The notes beneath the pieces are model-generated. The model was not told the DNA's origin and made no database searches. It saw nothing but the letters and a program-made list of their open reading frames with translations. A program made the position numbers and the translations under genes. From the NCBI GenBank assembly GCA_022539475.1, contig VCMS01000035.1, forward strand, positions 150,436 through 214,435: a DNA stretch of 64,000 nt, written 5' to 3'. Below, piece by piece: positions 58,902 through 64,000 of this stretch. This stretch comes from Gracilaria domingensis (lineage: Eukaryota; Rhodophyta; Florideophyceae; Gracilariales; Gracilariaceae). Position 1 is the first letter of the stretch, and each line of letters starts with the position of its first letter.

Positions 58902-59520
58902 CTAGAATGAAAGGGCGGGAAACGGCAGCGGAAAGTATGGTCAACGTATCAGCTGCTGGCGTTAGTAAGAAAGCTCCATTTCTGCTTTTGTCACTTCCAG
59001 GGTACAGCCACCATAATAACAAGCCGCTGGGGAGACATTGCTTGGAGTTTGTGCCATACTCAAGTGAACTTTTGCAACCCATAGTAATATATGCACCTAA
59101 GGTGAAACTTAGGCTCAATTTGAAAGTCAAGGGCTCTTGGCGACATACACCCACACGGAAAACTTCGTGCGAGGTAGTCAGGAGAAACAAAGTACCCGTC
59201 GCGAGCCCTTCAATGTGGGGCCACTATTTAGCCGGACTCAAAGCAAGGGTCGCGATTCTCTTACTCAAGACGAGCGAATAGTGCACGGGCCGGGTCTTTG
59301 TTCTTGATGCCCTTAATCACCGACGTGCTATTTACCCCTCGAACGCATCCAGTTTGGGGTAGGAAATGCTTCTTACTCTTTTTGCCGTACGCTTGTTATC
59401 TTCCCATTGGTGTATACGCTTAATGAATATGTTAAAGAAATTGACTCTTTGAACTTGTACTCCTGTTAGAATAAGCTGAAACTACTCTTCTTGTTAGTAG
59501 ACTTGCAAGTAGAAGTGAAT
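58902..59520. other. intergenic
   Basis: Overlapping open frames on both strands (58867-59281), none with support. Confidence 0.35.
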
Positions 59521-61008
59521 CTATTTTAACCCTTTCATCCCAGCGAGCGCCCCTAACCCTCCCTTTCCATCCATGGACTTTGCAAGCTGCTTCATCATCG
59601 ATTGCATTCCTCCCTGACCACCCAGCTGGGCCATCATTCTCGGATCCATGAACTGTTGGAAGGTTTGGGAGGTATTTCTCGAAAGCTGATCTATGTTCAT
59701 ATTCTTCTTGGACATCTTGCCGACCTTTCCAACGACCTTGGAGAAGCGCTTGTATTCTACAAGCAGCTCTTCAACTTCTCTTGGATGTCGTCCGCTCCCC
59801 CTTGCTATCCGTTCTTTTCTACTTGCCGTGAAATTCACCTTGGGGTTCTCCATCTCTTCCATAGTCATCGAATCCATTATGTGCTGGAACCGCTTTATCC
59901 GTACAGACCCATCCACACCATTTGTATTCTTCATCATTTCAGACATACCAGGAATCATGCCCATGACTTTGTTGAGTGGACCAAGCTTTGAAATTGACTC
60001 CAGTTGGTCGTACATGTCGCGCAAAGTAAATACACCCTCTGTGATCCGCTTATACATTTCAACATTTTCGTGAAGACCAGCCTCCTTGATTGTGTTGACC
60101 AGTCCCGAGACATCGCCCATACCAAGCAGTCTACCGACAAAAGCGTGAGTATCAAATGGCTCGAATTCGTCAATATGCTCACCTGTACCAATAAAGGTGA
60201 TAGGAGAACGTGTAGCAGAAACAGCAGAAAGAGCACCACCACCTTTTGCATGCCCATCCAGTTTGGTGATGATGACAGAGCCAACGCTCACTTTGTTCTT
60301 AAACGCAAGAGCTTGGTCGTAAGCCGCCTGACCAATGGACGAATCCATGACAAAGATAATGTCGGTAGGCTTCACAGCGTCTGCCATTTGTTCCATTTCG
60401 GCAAACAGTGCCTGTTCTTGTTTATGTCGACCGGAGGTATCAACGATAATCAGATCGCACTTCTCGTTCTTGAATCTCTCAACACCGTCCGTGGCGATTT
60501 TGACAGGGTCAGTCTCTGTGTACGACCCTATGAAAGGAACTTTTGCCTTCGTGGCATTCTGTTTCAGCTGATCAAACGCTCCCGCACGGAACGTATCGGC
60601 GCAAACTAGACCCGGTTTCCAGCCCTTTCTCTGGTGATAGTACGCATATTTGACACAAGAAGTGGTCTTGCCGTTGCCCTGCAAGCCTACGAACATGACA
60701 ACGTTCGGCTTTCCGCGCTTCAGCACCGCTGGCTTGGTTTCCGGATCAAGCATGGAGCAAAGCTCATCAAACACCGCCTTCTGAATGAGCTTACGCTTAT
60801 TGACGCCTGCTGCAAGCTCTTCGAGCTTTACTCGATTGGTAACGTTCTGTTTCAATTGAGCGACATTTTTTATGTTGACATCCGCTTCAAGAAGAGCGCG
60901 TGATATTTCCTTGAGCATCTCCTTGAGAGCTTCTTCATCAATGACGGTTGAGTTGGTCATCTTGCGCAGGGCGCCGGTAATCCGGCTACCCAACCCCTCT
61001 AACACCAT
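59521..61008 (-). CDS. SRP54: signal recognition particle 54-kDa subunit
   Basis: SRP54 binds signal peptides and, through its GTPase, docks ribosomes at the ER receptor. The 495-residue product has the N domain (1-95), the G domain (about 96-295) and the M domain (about 325-460). G motifs are [23 protein letters not shown] [14 protein letters not shown] and [10 protein letters not shown]. The M domain carries [20 protein letters not shown] and [17 protein letters not shown], the RNA-binding signature. It matches the cytosolic eukaryotic form in sequence and length and has no transit peptide. The Met/Gly-rich end is normal. Divergent from the dehydrogenase gene. Confidence 0.96.
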   Translation of the reverse strand: MVLEGLGSRITGALRKMTNSTVIDEEALKEMLKEISRALLEADVNIKNVAQLKQNVTNRVKLEELAAGVNKRKLIQKAVFDELCSMLDPETKPAVLKRGKPNVVMFVGLQGNGKTTSCVKYAYYHQRKGWKPGLVCADTFRAGAFDQLKQNATKAKVPFIGSYTETDPVKIATDGVERFKNEKCDLIIVDTSGRHKQEQALFAEMEQMADAVKPTDIIFVMDSSIGQAAYDQALAFKNKVSVGSVIITKLDGHAKGGGALSAVSATRSPITFIGTGEHIDEFEPFDTHAFVGRLLGMGDVSGLVNTIKEAGLHENVEMYKRITEGVFTLRDMYDQLESISKLGPLNKVMGMIPGMSEMMKNTNGVDGSVRIKRFQHIMDSMTMEEMENPKVNFTASRKERIARGSGRHPREVEELLVEYKRFSKVVGKVGKMSKKNMNIDQLSRNTSQTFQQFMDPRMMAQLGGQGGMQSMMKQLAKSMDGKGGLGALAGMKGLK

Positions 61009-61838
61009 CTTGAAGCGCCCGGAAAAGCCACGCGGAGATTGACTGGAGAATCGCTCTGCTCAAGTTTTGAGGGACAGGAACCGCGCCGTAGTGGTAAAGG
61101 GCAAACAACCTGTAAGATTTATGTTGATGACGAGATGGCGTGATATGCAAGGGTGGTGCTGGCAGGTTGTGTTATCTTTCGCCTCCGGGGGCACCAACTG
61201 CCGCAAGAGCAGATGCGGCAGAGGGCGTCTGCGAAATGATTGAAGGAGCGCCGTGGGCCCCACGTTGTACGCGTGTGTGACACGGTCGCCGCGCCTCTAC
61301 TCTGCCTTTGATTGCTGCTCGATCACCAACCCTCGCAGGCCAAACGCACCGTCCGATGCAGACGACGGTATTGTTGGTGTCTACCCCGGTTGCCATTACG
61401 TGACGAGCTCGGAAGCAGCTTCGTTATGCAAGTGGCACGGTCACCCTAATCCGCTGGTTCAGCAACATGTTTCACAGTCAACGAAGGAGGCGAACCGCTC
61501 ATTCACCGGGCTCTTTCAAGACTGCTTGGTCATCAAAGTAAGAATGCAAGCCAACTTGCTCAAGAAGCGTAAACGGTAAGTGAACATGGTACAATCATGC
61601 CAATGTGCATCATCCCGAGAGCTCCTCTGCGGCGCCCAGCGTTGTGTACCTATCTGGCATTCTCGTGAGTATCTACGCACAGATTCAGAATGCAAACACG
61701 TTCCGCCTGTCTTCCAACAAGCGCCACGACCTTGCCTGTCCCGGCTTGCCAACGTGATGGAACCGAGTTGGAATCAATCTCGACCAGTCCTTCGTACAGC
61801 ATGTTTCATGCCTATCCTTGCGAAACAAGCGATGAGCT
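61009..61838. other. intergenic between divergent SRP54 and MDR genes
   Basis: 830 bp without a supported gene or TATA box. Confidence 0.35.
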
Positions 61839-62987
61839 ATGCAGAGTGCACGCTCTCGTCGCGCCCCAACATCCGAGTCCTTGTGCATCGCCATGCCTCC
61901 CACCTCACCCACGATGAAAGCTGTCGTGCTTTCCGTAGACGACGCTGGAAACCGTCGTCTACGACTTGACAATGCATATCCGAAGCCGGTACCAACGAAG
62001 GGTGAGGTGCTACTTGAGGTTATTCTCGCCGGCATCTGTGACACCGACTTGGAAATCCAACATGGCTACAAATCTCTCTCACGCCTTGTTCTTGGCCATG
62101 AATTCGTCGCAAGACTGGTACAGTTTGGACCCGACTGTGCGTCAACATCGCATCTCAAAGAAGGCGACCGTGTCGTTGCTGAAATCAATTGTGTTCCTCA
62201 TGGAAGTCTCTCGCGAACAGCCTTTGAAAGAGCACAGGATTGTTACCGAACTGCGTTAGGAATCTTTGGGCGTGATGGTGTGTTTGCTGAGTTCGTGTGC
62301 GTGCCGTTGGAGAACGTTCATAAAGTTCCTGATCATGTACCGGATATAGATGCCGTGTTAGTGGAGCCTCTCGCAGCGGCTTGTCAGATTTACGAGCAGA
62401 TTGAAGTGAGTGGCATAGAGAAGATTGCTATTGTGGGTGCTGGTCGACTTGCATGGCTTGTTGCGCAGACTATGGTGCTTCGCGCGAAGGATGTTACAGT
62501 GTTCACATTTGCTGATTCTTGCGAAGGCAAACAAAACGGTGTTAGCGACGAACACCTAGCTTCGCTTTGTGATGTAAAACTTATGTCAGCGGCAGACGTA
62601 TGTTCCATACCCTCCCTACAGAACCACTTCGACGTTGTGGTCGAATGCTCGTTCAAGCCGTCGGGAGTGGGCATCGCGCTGCAGCTAGTGAAGCCACGTG
62701 GTACTATCGTACTCAAGTCGGCCACAGCACCTGCAAAAGGTACGAATGCGAGTGATCTTAGCCTTGCCGTCGTGAAGGAGGTTAACCTGGTTGGATCTCG
62801 GTGCGGACCGTTCCCAGTGGCACTGAAGCTACTTGCTGAAAAGCGCGTAACGCCTGCTAAGCTTCCGAGAGAAATACAGTCTGTGGAGTGTGTCGCTGAG
62901 GCTTTTGAGAGGACAAGACAAGCAGATTCTTTGAAGGTTCTTTTGCAGATGAGCAGAATGACGTTGCGTGCTGCGGCTTCCGCCTGA
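61839..62987 (+). CDS. zinc-type MDR alcohol dehydrogenase-like protein
   Basis: The 382-residue product is a medium-chain dehydrogenase/reductase. The catalytic zinc motifs are GICDTDLEI (Cys) and LGHEF (His-Glu). The structural zinc lobe is reduced: NCVPHGSLSRTAFERAQDC has too few Cys for the four-ligand site. RTALGIFGRDGVFAEFV and VLVEPLAAACQI follow, then a Rossmann motif, IVGAGRLAWLVAQ. These phrases resemble a bacterial-type MDR subgroup with unknown substrate; it could oxidise a polyol or sugar alcohol. Possible starts are 61839, 61893 and 61914; the last begins the conserved MKAVVLS strand, so the longer forms add a 25-residue extension. Confidence 0.8.
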   Translation: MQSARSRRAPTSESLCIAMPPTSPTMKAVVLSVDDAGNRRLRLDNAYPKPVPTKGEVLLEVILAGICDTDLEIQHGYKSLSRLVLGHEFVARLVQFGPDCASTSHLKEGDRVVAEINCVPHGSLSRTAFERAQDCYRTALGIFGRDGVFAEFVCVPLENVHKVPDHVPDIDAVLVEPLAAACQIYEQIEVSGIEKIAIVGAGRLAWLVAQTMVLRAKDVTVFTFADSCEGKQNGVSDEHLASLCDVKLMSAADVCSIPSLQNHFDVVVECSFKPSGVGIALQLVKPRGTIVLKSATAPAKGTNASDLSLAVVKEVNLVGSRCGPFPVALKLLAEKRVTPAKLPREIQSVECVAEAFERTRQADSLKVLLQMSRMTLRAAASA

Positions 62988-63352
62988 GAAGTCGTTCGAC
63001 ACCTTATGAGCACCTCTTGTTGTATGTGAACCACCAAAAAAGTTCTTTTTCTGACGATTAGTAGTAATGTATTTTATGACTTATGAGAAGTTGAGCGATG
63101 ACGCTCCCATTCCGTCTCGTGCATTGACGCCAAATGTGTGTTGGACGAAGCAGGACTCGAGCAGTAGATTCGTTGCCCCATCGCTTCTTTCTAGAACCAG
63201 TGAGAGAAAAGCGAAGCTTGGATATTATCTTGGATCATTGAAACAATTTCAAGCAAGCGGAGCGAACGTACGTAGCGAACTTCACTCATGTTAGTCATTA
63301 CCCAGCGTTTGGGTGGCTGTTCTGTTCTGTTGATGCTTCAAATCATGTCTTT
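62988..63352. other. intergenic between convergent MDR and kinase genes
   Basis: 365 bp, nothing recognised beyond probable 3' UTRs. Confidence 0.35.
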
Positions 63353-64000
63353 CTATCCCCAGATCCATGTCGACCAGCTATTCGAAGCTGAAGCCGACTT
63401 CATAGCACAGATTCCCTGCGCTTTTTCGAGCATATTCATTACTTGTGTCATAGATGGTCTGGCTTCGGGGTCTGCTGCCCAGCAGTTTGTGATGATGTGA
63501 GAAACTACTTCTGGAACTTGAGAACCAAGATCTGGTCGCAAATCATGCTTCACCACGCCTGCAGCCGCTTGTGCCGGTGTTAGAAACTTTTCCATGTACG
63601 GGTAGTCTACTCCAGTTATGAGGCAATACATCAGCATGCCAAAGGAGAACACGTCAGCAGGCAAGCCGTACTTCTCGTGGCGAATGACCTCAGGAGCCAT
63701 CTACACGTAGTGACAAGATGGTTAGAATTGTCAGAACTTACTGGGCGCATATTCACAAGTGTTGCTTTCGAAACCATTGTACGCTGTGCTTAAACTTACA
63801 AATTCCCATGTGCCTGTTTCGCCTGTTGTACAACCCTCTGGGGTTGCGTAGGTCGCCAAGCCCCAGTCTCCGAGCTTCGGTACTTCCCCGTGCAACAATA
63901 TCTGACTGGGTTTCACGTCCCGATGAATAATGTTTAGGCCGTGTGCAAAGCACAAGGCCCTGGCCACTCCTGAACAGATTGCCAATCCTTTTTGAATTCT
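63353..64000 (-). CDS. protein kinase, C-terminal part, cut by the window edge
   Basis: Exons are 64000-63800 (continuing beyond the window) and 63700-63353, with a 99-bp intron (donor TTT/GTAAGT, acceptor GTGTAG/ATG). Visible parts are ICSGVARALCFAHG, the catalytic loop HRDVKPSQILL, the metal loop GDWGLA, an activation segment ending GTWEF/MAPEVIRHEKYG, and DVFSFGMLMYCLITG through the helical lobe to RPSMTQVMNMLEKA. Tyrosine-kinase-like (TKL) kinases are the closest pattern. Two unusual positions stand out: Gln where the catalytic loop has Asn (KPSQI for KPxNI), and DWG for DFG. The ATP-binding lobe is outside the window. Confidence 0.85.

Noticed and set aside
60004..60609. Plus-strand 201-codon frame inside SRP54
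   Set aside because: Antisense of the G domain of a clear SRP54 gene.
1..64000. CRISPR array, prokaryotic operon or phage origin
   Set aside because: No spaced identical repeats of CRISPR type; introns, TATA boxes and eukaryote-only genes place the window in a nuclear genome.

Overview
This is a stretch of nuclear DNA from a photosynthetic eukaryote. The eukaryotic marks are cytosolic SRP54, eIF3b, DNA primase large subunit, PRMT1, Pam16, GT-AG introns and TATA boxes. The plastid marks are a Mg-type porphobilinogen synthase with a transit-like leader, a DUF1995 protein, a free-standing TrpF and a leader-bearing RRM protein. Most genes are single-exon; only eIF3b and the protein kinase need an intron. 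Few introns, short intergenic gaps between clustered housekeeping genes, a plastid leader with an early Phe, and retroelement-rich gaps fit a red alga best. That is inference; no ribosomal or plastid marker is present to prove it.

Layout. 0.2-17.4 kb: gene-poor DNA of ordinary base composition with two TATA-driven small secreted Cys-rich proteins (355-960, 16630-17121), three unrecognised minus-strand proteins, a degenerate DEDDh exonuclease with Cys/His repeats (12660-13922), and a palindromic MITE-like element (14414-14638). 17.4-24.0 kb: an abrupt, extremely GC-rich island holding six tightly packed genes (small basic protein, coiled-coil membrane protein, PAM16, tetraspanin-like protein, Myb/SANT-like protein, hemB). 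Several have long poly-C runs just before the start codon. 24.8-29.1 kb: an orphan TATA promoter, trpF, a DUF1995 plastid gene and CMC1. 29.1-31.6 kb: retroelement debris.

31.6-33.5 kb: a TIR-Sel1 repeat protein. 34.4-45.9 kb: a compact housekeeping cluster with alternating orientation (EIF3B, PRIM2, CLEC16A/TT9, V-ATPase accessory-like protein, PRMT1, CBS-pair protein). 46.9-50.1 kb: a head-to-head pair of AIG1/GIMAP-like GTPases. 50.3-51.5 kb: an orphan LINE RNase H ORF whose decayed relative lies at 30.45-30.9 kb. 51.9-64 kb: a zinc-ribbon/RRM protein, a degenerate SNF2-family protein, a duplicated non-coding segment, SRP54, an MDR dehydrogenase and an edge-truncated protein kinase.

The points most worth following are the TIR-Sel1 protein and the GTPase pair (both families are immune-type elsewhere), the exonuclease whose ExoI glutamate is Gly, the SNF2 protein with a broken Walker A, and the GC island with its poly-C leaders.
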